Source: Clostridiales bacterium (GTDB taxonomy: Bacteria > Bacillota > Clostridia > Oscillospirales > QAKW01). From it: a DNA stretch of 35,509 bases. A program made the position numbers and the translations under genes. The stretch lies in the NCBI GenBank assembly GCA_003343605.1, contig QAKW01000035.1, positions 1 to 35,509 on the forward strand, given 5' to 3'. The notes under the pieces were generated by a model that did no database searches, was not told the origin of the DNA, and was given only the letters and a program-made list of their open reading frames with translations. This document shows, one piece after another, positions 1 to 8,057 of the stretch. Numbering within the stretch: the first letter of the stretch is position 1; each line of letters begins with the position of its first letter.

Positions 1-13
1 TTTTTTTCATCAT
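1..13 (-). CDS. start of a third tandem lipoprotein copy (partial)
   Basis: Only the first four codons (Met-Met-Lys-Lys) fall inside the window, read leftwards off the edge. They sit behind a GGAGGAACCA ribosome site. From base 1 onward the sequence repeats, almost base for base, the start region and upstream sequence of the next lipoprotein gene (888-1067). The simplest reading is that another copy of the same lipoprotein gene continues to the left. This rests on the repeat, since the rest of the gene is not visible. Confidence 0.55.
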
Positions 14-180
14 TGGTTCCTCCGTTGATTCAGAGACACCGTTCCACTTTAAGGAGATTACAGAAGTGTAAACAGCTCCTCCAGAATCGTTACGCCGACT
101 TCTTCGTTATGCGCCTCATAATAACTCGCCTGCACCGAAAGATACAGCTCACCATCGTCTCCCATCACCACGTATACTTC
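1..180. repeat. direct repeat copy A (lipoprotein gene junction)
   Basis: This stretch covers the start codons of one lipoprotein gene, the short intergenic region, and the 3' end of the preceding gene. It matches 888-1067 with an offset of 887. The first 64 bases are identical, followed by scattered substitutions. It is the footprint of tandem gene duplication. Confidence 0.85.
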
Positions 181-900
181 TCCTTCGGGAACAAGATTAT
201 TTTCAGCAATTGCAGCATCTAACCTGGCTTTTGCCTCATTTACTTGTTCTGTTGACAAATTTACACCGTTAAAGATCTGATAGTCCATTGCCTTCAAACT
301 GTAAAGTTCACCAGCTAGATTTAATCGAATAATTATACCATCTGTTGAAGATATTCCATGTATCTTTCTTATAAAAAGAGCTCTATAAAGCGTTCCTCTA
401 GGGTCTACCTCTCTTTCTATATTATCTAAAGAATAATCATCTGCATCACTATAAAATAATTTCAGATAGTTACGAGCATAGTCTTCCACCGTTTCTTCAG
501 TACAATCCCCATCTTTTACAGTGTTCGTAAAATTATAAAATCTACTAAGAATATCAGTCCCCGAAAAATAGCCAATATCAACTTCCCCACTTCTATAAAA
601 ATCAACGGTCCTACGTTGCTTTAACATTTCTGGTCCATTCAAAGCAGGAACATATTTGGTCTCTATATAAGGACACACATAGGTTTCGCCATCCACTGTT
701 ATACTTCTTTGCATCAAAGCATTTTTATCAACCTTTTTTTCGAGCATTGCTGCACAAAATCCCACGTTTTTTGCAACTGGTAGATTAATTTCTTCCCCGC
801 TACCAAGCGTTGATACCCGCCAGACCGTCTGATTGTTTTTCGCGCACCCACCGAGCAGCAGACATAGGAAAAGGAAAAATCCGATTATTTTTTTCATCAT
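58..900 (-). CDS. tandem-duplicated lipoprotein, unknown function (copy 2)
   Basis: The protein is a predicted membrane-anchored lipoprotein of 280 residues. A positively charged start and hydrophobic stretch are followed by the lipobox LLLGGC, with Cys19 as the likely lipidated residue. No catalytic family is recognised. The first ~30 mature residues and the last ~70 are nearly identical to the neighbouring copy at 945-1781, while the middle differs strongly. The end contains a 'GDDGELYLSVQ' beta-strand-like segment. Two Met codons (900 and 897) fit the ribosome site GGAGG; the second has the better spacing. It lies 44 bases downstream of its paralogue and is probably cotranscribed with it and with the CHAT-like gene. 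The codon pattern resembles its neighbours. Function is unknown; a ligand-binding or immunity-type surface protein is only a guess. Confidence 0.85.
   Translation of the reverse strand: MMKKIIGFFLFLCLLLGGCAKNNQTVWRVSTLGSGEEINLPVAKNVGFCAAMLEKKVDKNALMQRSITVDGETYVCPYIETKYVPALNGPEMLKQRRTVDFYRSGEVDIGYFSGTDILSRFYNFTNTVKDGDCTEETVEDYARNYLKLFYSDADDYSLDNIEREVDPRGTLYRALFIRKIHGISSTDGIIIRLNLAGELYSLKAMDYQIFNGVNLSTEQVNEAKARLDAAIAENNLVPEGEVYVVMGDDGELYLSVQASYYEAHNEEVGVTILEELFTLL
776..861. repeat. 86-bp identical segment, copy in lipoprotein 2
   Basis: This segment encodes the lipobox and first mature residues and is identical, base for base, to 1660-1745. The flanking coding sequence has diverged. Such perfect identity in the middle of diverged genes suggests recent gene conversion or a mosaic duplication. 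Confidence 0.85.
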
Positions 901-1067
901 TGGTTCCTCCGTTGATTCAGAGACACCGTTCCACTTTAAGGAGATTACAGACGTGTAAACAGTTCCTCCAGAATCGTTACGCCAACTTCTGCGTTATGCG
1001 CTTCATAATAACTTGCCTGCACCGAAAGATACAGCTCGCCATCGTCTCCCATTACCACGCGAAGCCC
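888..1067. repeat. direct repeat copy B (lipoprotein gene junction)
   Basis: This is the second copy of the junction repeat at 1-180. It contains the start of the 58-900 gene, the 44-base spacer and the 3' end of the 945-1781 gene. Confidence 0.85.
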
Positions 1068-1781
1068 TCCTTCAGAAACCAGACCATTTTCAGCAATCGC
1101 CGTATCTAATCTGGTCTTTGCCTCATTTACTTGTTCTGTTGAAATTTCCACACCATCATAAATCTGATAGTCATTCGCCGTCAAACTAAAAAGTTCTCCA
1201 GCAAGGTCTAACCAAATGGTAATACAGTCCGTTGAAGATATTTCTTGAACTTTTTTTATAAAAACAATTTTATAATATTGGGTAGACATTTTCTCTTTTG
1301 TTATTCGAACTGCAGTATATTGATCTGCATCATTGTAAAATAGTTTTAAATAATAACGTGCCCGTTCTTCTGCATTCTCTTCTGTACAATCCCCATCTTT
1401 TGCTATAATATCAGCAGAGCGATAGAAATCAGCAACAGTATTGGTTCCTGAAAAAAAGGCAAAATCTATATCTTTGTTTTCATAGCAGTCCATGACCCGC
1501 CGTTCTTTTAATAGTGCCGGTCCTTTCAAGCCGGGAACATATTCTGTTTCCGTATAAGGGCAGGTATAGGTCTTTCCGTCTACCGTGATCGTTCTTTGCG
1601 CAGGTGCATTTTCATCAATTTTTTTCTCCGGCAAGGCACAAAAGCCCACATTCTTTGCTACTGGTAGATTAATTTCTTCCCCGCTACCAAGCGTTGATAC
1701 CCGCCAGACCGTCTGATTGTTTTTCGCGCACCCACCGAGCAGCAGGCAGGCACAAAGCAATAATAATAGCACTCTTTTCAT
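945..1781 (-). CDS. tandem-duplicated lipoprotein, unknown function (copy 1)
   Basis: This is the paralogue of the 58-900 lipoprotein. The ATG at 1781 is chosen because GGAGG lies eight bases upstream; a TTG two codons earlier has poorer spacing. The signal sequence ends in LLLGGC, and Cys18 (from this start) is the likely lipid anchor. The N-terminal mature part (AKNNQTVWRVSTLGSG) and the C-terminal ~70 residues match copy 2, while the central ~120 residues are divergent. The start lies only 14 bases after the stop of the CHAT-like gene, so the two are very likely in one transcript. No known domain was recognised. The protein should sit on the outer face of the membrane. Confidence 0.87.
   Translation of the reverse strand: MKRVLLLLLCACLLLGGCAKNNQTVWRVSTLGSGEEINLPVAKNVGFCALPEKKIDENAPAQRTITVDGKTYTCPYTETEYVPGLKGPALLKERRVMDCYENKDIDFAFFSGTNTVADFYRSADIIAKDGDCTEENAEERARYYLKLFYNDADQYTAVRITKEKMSTQYYKIVFIKKVQEISSTDCITIWLDLAGELFSLTANDYQIYDGVEISTEQVNEAKTRLDTAIAENGLVSEGGLRVVMGDDGELYLSVQASYYEAHNAEVGVTILEELFTRL
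1660..1745. repeat. 86-bp identical segment, copy in lipoprotein 1
   Basis: This segment is identical to 776-861 and spans the lipobox and mature N-terminus of the paralogous lipoproteins. Confidence 0.85.
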
Positions 1782-1795
1782 AATCAAAGCCTCCC

Positions 1796-3955
1796 TCAGT
1801 TTATCGATTGGGTTCCATCACCAACATAAATAGCATTAAAGGTCGTTCCGTTTTCCTCTGCGTTTCTACGTGCTACATTAAAACAATCATTTAAAGAACT
1901 TCCTTTATTTGCCTCCTCACAAAAAGTCTTGGCAAAGATTTCTGCGTTCGATTCCTGTACAACTTCGGCCGTTCCCATCACAAAATGTGCGCCTTTCCGA
2001 TAGGTATCTTCCAGCAGACTGTATCCATTAAAATAAACTCCGGTTCCGCAGCCGACATAAAGAACACAGCGCGCTCTGCTAAGAGCATTATCGGAAAGAT
2101 CTTCAATATAGGCATACGGCGCGCCCTCCAGGCTGTAAACTGCCCGACGCGCAATCAAATATTGGCTGGTTTTATCGCTTTTTCCACCCTGGATCACCGC
2201 AATGCCCATATACTGGTTCGTAGCCGCATGACGCAGGCCGTGCCCCAGAAAAATGAACACATCGTCCGCACTTAATTTTTCAAGTGCATTGGCCGCTGTA
2301 CTGTTCACAGCATAATTTGCCGTATAGCCGCTCTTACGCAATGTAGCGGCCATAGAGCTGCCGGCCGAAGTGAAATTCACCTGGTCATCTTTCACAACAA
2401 ACACATCGGCATTGCGTTTCCATTCCGCAGAAATCGACCAATAGCATGCATCGCTCAGCGAACGTTGGAAGATTGCAGCGCCGGAACTATCGACCGATAA
2501 ATATAAGCCGTTTTTCATAATCCGGTAAAGCCCCGCCTGGCTATGCCCCGAAGGCATACGAAGCAAAGTAAAATCATCGTAGGGCTGGCTGGAAACCGAC
2601 AGCAGAACACCCAGGTTATTTCGCTCGTCTAGCTGGCGGTTCGCCGATCCGGTATAGCTGATGATCTGATAGGTGCCATCCGGCCGCTGCTGCAATCTCC
2701 AGTATTCATTCTCACCGGTTACCTGATCTGCTGTTTTCACCTGCGTAAGCGGTGTATTAATTCCGTTATATACAGATAGATATTTTTGGGTTGAAGCATT
2801 GCGAAACATATATAAAGAGCTGTTTACAATGCCGGCAGCTTCCTCCTGCACCGGAATAAAAATCCAAAGCTGATTTGAATTTCCCAAATACTTTGATTGA
2901 ATGATCTTTGTGCCGCTCGCGGATGCACCGCCATAAACTTCCACCCCACGATAATTGCCTGTGCAGCGTGTTAAGATGGAATAATAGCGTTTGCCGGTCT
3001 GCGCTTCATATCCAATCTGATTGATATTGAATTCCTGGCTTTTGGTGGGCGAGCTTCTGGCCTCCATCTCCAGCGGTAGACCTTCGGTAAAAAGGCGCGT
3101 TTTTACATTCAGCACCATATCAGGGTCCGCGGCGGCGGCAATTTTTACGTATCCGGCTGTATCGGTATAAGAAATACAAAATTGCTGCTCAACGCTGTTG
3201 GACATATTTTGCTGCAGCACCTCATTATTGGTCATTCTTTGCAGCACTTTTCGGGTAGCAAGATTATAAATATAATATTTTTGATTTATTTTCAGAGAAG
3301 ATGGAAAAGAAAGGGAACGGGCTGTTACCGCCCCGGCGCGGGAATCTATCCATCCGCGCTTCACCTTCCCTTCCGCCATATATTGCACATAATAATAAAC
3401 CACATTATTAAATTGATTGGTAAGCTGCCCCAGTAACAGCAGTGGATTTTCATTGGCATAAATCGATCCGGTCTGAAAATAGGTGTTGGTAGTTCCCGGA
3501 CCCGAAAGAACCGGAACCGTTGCCGTACACCCTGCCGGCTTATAGATATCATATTCAATCCAAACATAGGAGGCTACGCTCATCGTATCCATCGGGACAT
3601 AGCCGCGCATATATTTTTCGCCGATCACCCAATAAACATAATAATAATCGTATTCCCGCCCAATTACAAAGGCACCCTGTCCGGGGCCGAAGGTATAGCC
3701 GGTGGAAAGCCCGTCTCCTGCATAGGGTGCGTATAATACGCTTGTATCTTTGGTAAACACTCCCCAAACTTCCTGCCCGAAAATAATATCCAGCGGCATA
3801 ATTCCAGGCTCTTGCGCCGCCTGCCTCTCTTCGGTTATCGGTGTTTCCGTACTCTGCGGTTCCGGCCTGGCCTCTTCGGCAGCCAGTATGCCCTGAAACA
3901 TCTGCATCAACAAAAGTAGAGCAATAAATCCAGCAAACCAGTTTTTTCTTTTCAT
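1796..3955 (-). CDS. secreted SH3 / ricin-type / CHAT-like protease-fold protein
   Basis: This is a 719-residue exported protein. Residues 1-26 form a signal peptide with a probable cut near Ala25-Ala26. Residues ~60-130 and ~138-207 look like two bacterial SH3-type domains that could bind the cell wall. Residues ~218-510 resemble ricin-type beta-trefoil carbohydrate-binding repeats, with QLWIF- and EYWRL-type motifs. The C-terminal ~200 residues match the CHAT/clan-CD caspase fold. A hydrophobic strand ends in FLGHG (His572), and a later strand ends in LYVGCGTG (Cys636), giving the expected His-Cys pair. These are followed by the 'GAHFVMGTAEVV' and 'LNDCFNVARRNAE' helices typical of CHAT domains. 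The start has GGAGGG nine bases upstream, and a TTGACA/TATAAT promoter precedes it. It heads an operon with the tandem lipoproteins. Protease activity and any substrate are inferred. Confidence 0.8.
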   Translation of the reverse strand: MKRKNWFAGFIALLLLMQMFQGILAAEEARPEPQSTETPITEERQAAQEPGIMPLDIIFGQEVWGVFTKDTSVLYAPYAGDGLSTGYTFGPGQGAFVIGREYDYYYVYWVIGEKYMRGYVPMDTMSVASYVWIEYDIYKPAGCTATVPVLSGPGTTNTYFQTGSIYANENPLLLLGQLTNQFNNVVYYYVQYMAEGKVKRGWIDSRAGAVTARSLSFPSSLKINQKYYIYNLATRKVLQRMTNNEVLQQNMSNSVEQQFCISYTDTAGYVKIAAAADPDMVLNVKTRLFTEGLPLEMEARSSPTKSQEFNINQIGYEAQTGKRYYSILTRCTGNYRGVEVYGGASASGTKIIQSKYLGNSNQLWIFIPVQEEAAGIVNSSLYMFRNASTQKYLSVYNGINTPLTQVKTADQVTGENEYWRLQQRPDGTYQIISYTGSANRQLDERNNLGVLLSVSSQPYDDFTLLRMPSGHSQAGLYRIMKNGLYLSVDSSGAAIFQRSLSDACYWSISAEWKRNADVFVVKDDQVNFTSAGSSMAATLRKSGYTANYAVNSTAANALEKLSADDVFIFLGHGLRHAATNQYMGIAVIQGGKSDKTSQYLIARRAVYSLEGAPYAYIEDLSDNALSRARCVLYVGCGTGVYFNGYSLLEDTYRKGAHFVMGTAEVVQESNAEIFAKTFCEEANKGSSLNDCFNVARRNAEENGTTFNAIYVGDGTQSIN

Positions 3956-3977
3956 TCCAATCCCTCCTATGAATCTT

Positions 3978-4005
3978 ATTATAAAAAATGCGAGGGAATT
4001 GTCAA
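3978..4005 (-). promoter_or_regulatory. sigma-A-type promoter for the CHAT-like/lipoprotein operon
   Basis: On the minus strand a perfect TTGACA (4000-4005) and a perfect TATAAT (3978-3983) are separated by 16 bases. They lie 22 bases upstream of the CHAT-like start codon. The gene can therefore be transcribed independently of the amidase gene before it. Confidence 0.8.
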
Positions 4006-4020
4006 GAATATTGGTTTATT

Positions 4021-5250
4021 TTATTCGTTCCATCCAAGAATATGGATTAAAATCTGATGCGGGTAGGGATAGGCCGCCGCGGGAAAATGCCGCAGATTGG
4101 CGGTATTGGAATTGATCAGATAATCTACCGTTTGCCCCTGGGTATTCTGCAGCAGACCCACAATGATCACCGCATGGCGCAGCTCACTGCCCGGCCCCAT
4201 CAGAATTACATCGCCCGGCGCACCGCTGAAAAACGGCTCGTCTGCCGCAGCCGCAAGACCAAAGCCGGTATTCCCGGCGGCATAATCATAAAAGCTGCGC
4301 ACGCCCGCCCAGGAAGTGGAGCGGCCGGAGGCGCCCAGACCGGGGCCGGAATAATGCCAAACCGCTTCGCCCTGCGTATCCATCGGAATACCGCCTGCCA
4401 GAAGGCTCTGAGATACAAAATTCTGGCAGTTGCCGCCCGCCGCGGAATAATCCGGCCAGGCGGGGTTGCGGCCGGCATAATAGCGCTCCGCGTATGCAAC
4501 CGCCGCTGTGCGGTCATAAGCGTGAGCGGCTGTCAATGCATCCTCCGCCCGGGTAACGGTTTGTGTTTTCTGTGCGGTAAAATGGCGCGCCTCCGCCAAA
4601 AGCGCCTCCTCGTATGCATTCAGCGCCGCTTCCGAAAGCGTTTCAGGCAGCGGATTGCTTTCGTCCATCACATAGGCGAAGCTATCCTGATGATCGGCTA
4701 TGCACCAGCGGCCCTCTTCCTCCGTCAGCACAAAGGCATGCCAGGCATCGAACCGCTGGGCGTCTACTCCCGGCCAGGCGGTAAAATTCTGCGTGCTGTC
4801 TTCCATAGCCATGATACGGATTCGCCCCTCTTCGTCTTCCTCAATCTCCGTGCAGGTGAGGGTATACCGGTATGCCGAAAGAGAAAGATCTTCGTTCTGC
4901 ATCTTCCGCACGGCGATCTGATAAGAAAGCAGCAGATTAGAAACCGCGGCATTCTCCCGGCAGGTGCCGGCAAAAAGCGGCGTAAGGTCACAAAGCTCCA
5001 GCGCTGCAAGCGATTCATAGCAGGCGTTCATATAATCGGTAAGCAGCCGTTTCTGCGCAGCGTTCAGGCGGCGGGCTTCTTCATTTTCAATCAGCCGCCC
5101 CGTACCTTTTTCCGGAATCAGAAGCCCGGGCTCCGCTGCCTGGCCGGAAACATAGGCGGCAGGCTCCGCCGTTTCCGGCGAAACGGCGCTGCATCCGCCC
5201 GGCGCAAGGCTAAATGCAAGCAGCAAAAGCAGTGCAACCAGTTTTCGCAT
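4021..5250 (-). CDS. Amidase_6-type lipoprotein (putative cysteine amidase)
   Basis: The product is a 409-residue lipoprotein with a hydrophobic leader and lipobox LAPGGC (Cys20). The N-terminal half (~50-230) is a mixed helical region like the extension found in many Amidase_6 proteins. The C-terminal ~160 residues carry the family features: AYAERYYAGRNPAW, then GGNCQNFVSQ (Cys275 as likely nucleophile), SWAGV, GDVIL, LRHAVIIVG (His359) and LINSNT as the likely third catalytic site. Such domains belong to the papain/NlpC-like fold and are thought to act on cell-wall or peptide amides. The start has GGAGGGGGGAGC upstream and follows the deacetylase-like gene by 17 bases, so both probably share a transcript. 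Confidence 0.8.
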   Translation of the reverse strand: MRKLVALLLLLAFSLAPGGCSAVSPETAEPAAYVSGQAAEPGLLIPEKGTGRLIENEEARRLNAAQKRLLTDYMNACYESLAALELCDLTPLFAGTCRENAAVSNLLLSYQIAVRKMQNEDLSLSAYRYTLTCTEIEEDEEGRIRIMAMEDSTQNFTAWPGVDAQRFDAWHAFVLTEEEGRWCIADHQDSFAYVMDESNPLPETLSEAALNAYEEALLAEARHFTAQKTQTVTRAEDALTAAHAYDRTAAVAYAERYYAGRNPAWPDYSAAGGNCQNFVSQSLLAGGIPMDTQGEAVWHYSGPGLGASGRSTSWAGVRSFYDYAAGNTGFGLAAAADEPFFSGAPGDVILMGPGSELRHAVIIVGLLQNTQGQTVDYLINSNTANLRHFPAAAYPYPHQILIHILGWNE

Positions 5251-5267
5251 GCTGCTCCCCCCTCCCG

Positions 5268-6323
5268 CTATTCCAAAACATCCCCGAGGAAGCAGGGCTC
5301 ATAGCCCCGCTCAGTTGCCCAACGCACTGCGGCGCGCAGCTTTTCAGGGTAGTCCGGCTGATAATGGCTGTAAAACGGATAAAAGTACTGCTCGTGGGTT
5401 ACAAAATTAACCGTTCCGGCAAGCTGCGGAGAAAGTGCGTCCAATTGCGCCGGAATTTCGGCAAGCGGCCAGGCGTCGAGCACCAGCTTGTCTTTGGAGA
5501 AAATAATCCCTTCGCTGTTGTCGACCCAGAAATCCCGGCCGGCGGCATGCTCCGTCTGTGCCCGGTCCAAATAATAGGAGACCGCCGGATTCCCCTTCCG
5601 GTCGAAGATATAATAGCCCAGCAGGCAGCGAATCCCGCAATCCCGCAGCGCCCGCGCACCCGCCCGGGTCGTTTCGGCAAAATGAAGGCCGTTGACCGGC
5701 TCCCGCCAGATCCGATCGCCCGCAAAGCGCCGGATCTCGGCAGTCACCTGCTCAAAATCACGCCTGATTTCCTCATAGGGCGCGGTGCGGTAAATATGAT
5801 CAGGCTGATCACAGCGGGCATGAAACGTCAGCCGCATCCATTCAGCCGCCGCTTCGAATTCCGCGCGATAACGATCCGGAAACATCGAAAGATTAAAGCC
5901 GGCGCCGTCGTGATAATAAATATTGAGATGGGTTTTGGTTCCAAATTCCTCATAAAGCCCGCGAAAAAGCGCAAAAAAAGGATTTTCAAAGAGCGATGTA
6001 TAGCCTTTTTCAGCCACGTCGCGCAGCGACCAGATAATATCATCGATTGCAAGGCGGTATTTACGATCAGCCTTTGGAAAGCGGTATACGGTAATTTCAG
6101 CTCGTTCTGCGCCCGCAGTGGCTTCCAGCCGGGTTTTACCGGCCTCAAATGCGAGCTCCAGCGCCCAGAAGGCGCCTTCCTTTATTGCCGGGCGGCCGTT
6201 GATCATGACCTGCCGGGCCCCGGCAGGCGCTGAAATGCGCACACAAACCAGCAGGCGGCCTTCTTCCAGCCGTCCATCCGCAGGCGTTAAAACATCCCCG
6301 TCGATCGGAAAAATAAATTTCAT
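5268..6323 (-). CDS. polysaccharide-deacetylase-like (NodB-fold) hypothetical protein
   Basis: The ATG at 6323 is chosen because AAGGAGGG lies just upstream; an in-frame extension to 6377 lacks a ribosome site. The protein has 351 residues. After an N-terminal ~90-residue beta-rich region (MKFIFPIDGD...), the rest resembles the glycoside hydrolase/deacetylase (NodB-like) barrel. It starts at a 'LAIDDI' strand, continues through 'LNIYYHDGAG' and 'LTFHARCDQP', and ends with 'VNFVTHEQYFYP'. The paired acidic and His positions could be metal ligands, but the canonical NodB motifs are not exact, so catalytic activity is uncertain. There is no signal peptide, so it is probably cytoplasmic. It is the first gene of a probable operon with the amidase lipoprotein. 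Confidence 0.6.
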   Translation of the reverse strand: MKFIFPIDGDVLTPADGRLEEGRLLVCVRISAPAGARQVMINGRPAIKEGAFWALELAFEAGKTRLEATAGAERAEITVYRFPKADRKYRLAIDDIIWSLRDVAEKGYTSLFENPFFALFRGLYEEFGTKTHLNIYYHDGAGFNLSMFPDRYRAEFEAAAEWMRLTFHARCDQPDHIYRTAPYEEIRRDFEQVTAEIRRFAGDRIWREPVNGLHFAETTRAGARALRDCGIRCLLGYYIFDRKGNPAVSYYLDRAQTEHAAGRDFWVDNSEGIIFSKDKLVLDAWPLAEIPAQLDALSPQLAGTVNFVTHEQYFYPFYSHYQPDYPEKLRAAVRWATERGYEPCFLGDVLE

Positions 6324-6421
6324 GGAAAGAGCCCTCCTTTTTAATTTCATTTTATCATACCGCATGTGGCGGCGCAATCTTAAATTTTCCGGCCGCCGGG
6401 CAAATTTACAGATCTGTTCTC

Positions 6422-6450
6422 TTGCAAGTCGGCATGATGTATATTATAAT
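6422..6450 (+). promoter_or_regulatory. promoter for the LOTUS-domain gene
   Basis: TTGCAA (6422-6427) and TATAAT (6445-6450) are separated by 17 bases, 35 bases upstream of the ATG at 6485. Confidence 0.7.
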
Positions 6451-6484
6451 AATAAAATACTGTATCATGAAAGGATCGTTTTGA

Positions 6485-8005
6485 ATGCTTACATCCCGCG
6501 ACAAGCAAAATATCTACCGTTCTGTAAAAGAGCGTTTTCCGGAAAGCGGCGTATACTTGATTTCCGCCGTTTCCGCCTGGCTGATCGAGCAGCGTCTTTC
6601 CCACAGAGATTTCGGCTATCAGAAGTTTAAGGAGCTGATGCTGGATTTTCCGGAACTTTTTGAAATCGTTGCCGGGGAAGAGGGCAAGGCCACCCTGCAG
6701 GTTCGCCTAAAGGATTGGGAAGAAAACGTGCCCGCGCAGGAGGAGCGGATCCCGTGCGGAGAGCTGCCTGATTTTTGCGAGCTGCCCGTAAAGCCGGTAG
6801 AGATTCTGGCCGCGGCGGCTGGTGTTGAGAGCGGCGCCGTCCGCGCTGCGCTGGCAGAAGATTTCAAAGCCGCGGCGCAGGGCGGGCAGATTCATTTTTA
6901 TGATGAAAAGCTGCTTTTTCCCTGCCGCTATAAAAAAGAAGACGGCACACCCATCGAAATCACCCTCAAGCCCAGCAGCTTTGAAAGCGGCAGGCCCTGG
7001 TTCTTATTCTATATTGATACCAGGCCTCAGCGCAGTCCGCGCAGCGCGCCCGGCCGGCAGCTTGAAGGCTTTGCCTTTCTCGGCAGCTGGCAGAGCTTTC
7101 TGGAAGAGCTCGCCCAGCGGGCGCTGCCGGAACCCTGGGATTTTGAAAACAGCCCGCGTAAAAATCATTTTATTCTCCAGCGTTATATCCAGTATACCTT
7201 TTACCGGCTGCGTCTTGAAGAAAAAATCTGCATCTTCGGCGCAGTGGAAAAAGGGGATCCCAATGCCTTCGCCGCGTTTAATACCGGCCTAGTAGATGAA
7301 CATTACGATGATATTTACGCCTGCTTTACCCCCAACAGCGAGCCCCAGCTCGCCCTCTGGAAATTCGAGGGCTTCTGCGTAGCCGGCGGCAGAGGGCTGG
7401 GCAAACGGCTGGTAGAGTGCTTTAACCCACTGCCGGAGCCCGCCGCCTATTTCAGGCGCAAAGAGGATCTGCTCTTTGATCTTGATAAAACACTGCTGGT
7501 GGATTACCAGCATATCATCATCGATAATATTGCCCGGCTGCCCACCGGTTTTCTGAAGGAACAATTCTATGGTTTCCCTGCGGCGGCGGACTGCCTGGAG
7601 CAGCTTTGCAGCCTCGATCAGGCCGGGCGGCAGGCAGTTTATGTGCAACTTCAGCAGCAGCTGGAGGATCAAACCAAGCTCTTCAACCGGCTGCGGCATC
7701 GGATCGAAGATGCGATTGAGCTCGCCCGCAAACAGGTGCGCTGGAATTTTAAAACGGCGATTCCCTCTTATTATCCTTCCGGCAATTCCATGAGCCTGAT
7801 GCTGCCGCTGAGCCTGGAGGAAGACAGCCGGGTAGATACGGTGCTGGTGGTAGAGCTGACAGCCTCGGGCAACTATCAGGGGCAAACCATTCTCACCATG
7901 CAGCAGGCCTATATCGATGCACGCCTGCTCTGCCGGCCGAACAGCGAATGGCTGACTACGGCCCACCTAAGCAATCAGGATGCAGAAGAAGACACAGAGC
8001 TTTAA
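6485..8005 (+). CDS. OST-HTH/LOTUS domain plus DUF3825 protein
   Basis: This is a 506-residue soluble protein. Residues ~5-85 (starting MLTSRDKQNIYRSVKERF and including 'GYQKFKELMLDFPELFEIV') fit the winged-helix OST-HTH/LOTUS domain, which in other organisms binds RNA and in bacteria is often fused to nuclease or unknown domains. Residues ~200-480 resemble DUF3825: 'FAFLGSWQSFLEELA', 'AAFNTGLVDEHYDDIYACF', and a later 'LLVDYQHIIIDNIARLP' segment. The final ~80 residues ('FKTAIPSYYPSGNSMSLMLPL') complete this domain. It stands alone with its own promoter and ends in a strong terminator shared with htpG. A role in RNA binding or processing is inferred from the domain and has not been shown for this combination. 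Confidence 0.8.
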   Translation: MLTSRDKQNIYRSVKERFPESGVYLISAVSAWLIEQRLSHRDFGYQKFKELMLDFPELFEIVAGEEGKATLQVRLKDWEENVPAQEERIPCGELPDFCELPVKPVEILAAAAGVESGAVRAALAEDFKAAAQGGQIHFYDEKLLFPCRYKKEDGTPIEITLKPSSFESGRPWFLFYIDTRPQRSPRSAPGRQLEGFAFLGSWQSFLEELAQRALPEPWDFENSPRKNHFILQRYIQYTFYRLRLEEKICIFGAVEKGDPNAFAAFNTGLVDEHYDDIYACFTPNSEPQLALWKFEGFCVAGGRGLGKRLVECFNPLPEPAAYFRRKEDLLFDLDKTLLVDYQHIIIDNIARLPTGFLKEQFYGFPAAADCLEQLCSLDQAGRQAVYVQLQQQLEDQTKLFNRLRHRIEDAIELARKQVRWNFKTAIPSYYPSGNSMSLMLPLSLEEDSRVDTVLVVELTASGNYQGQTILTMQQAYIDARLLCRPNSEWLTTAHLSNQDAEEDTEL

Positions 8006-8006
8006 A

Positions 8007-8043
8007 AAACCCGCCCGCCGGAAAATTTCCGGCGGGCGGGTTT
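8007..8043. terminator. bidirectional rho-independent terminator
   Basis: A perfect inverted repeat (AAACCCGCCCGCCGG... and its complement) is centred at 8025, with A/T runs on both sides. It sits between the convergent LOTUS-domain gene and htpG and probably ends both transcripts. Confidence 0.9.
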
Positions 8044-8057
8044 CTATTTTTATACGT

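Noticed and set aside
4057..5304. A 415-codon open frame on the plus strand
   Set aside because: It is antisense to the Amidase_6 lipoprotein, whose motifs, lipobox and ribosome site are clear. The plus-strand product is Arg-rich with no motif and no ribosome site.
5214..6233. A 339-codon open frame on the plus strand
   Set aside because: It is a shadow of the deacetylase-like gene on the minus strand. It has no domain and no promoter or ribosome site.
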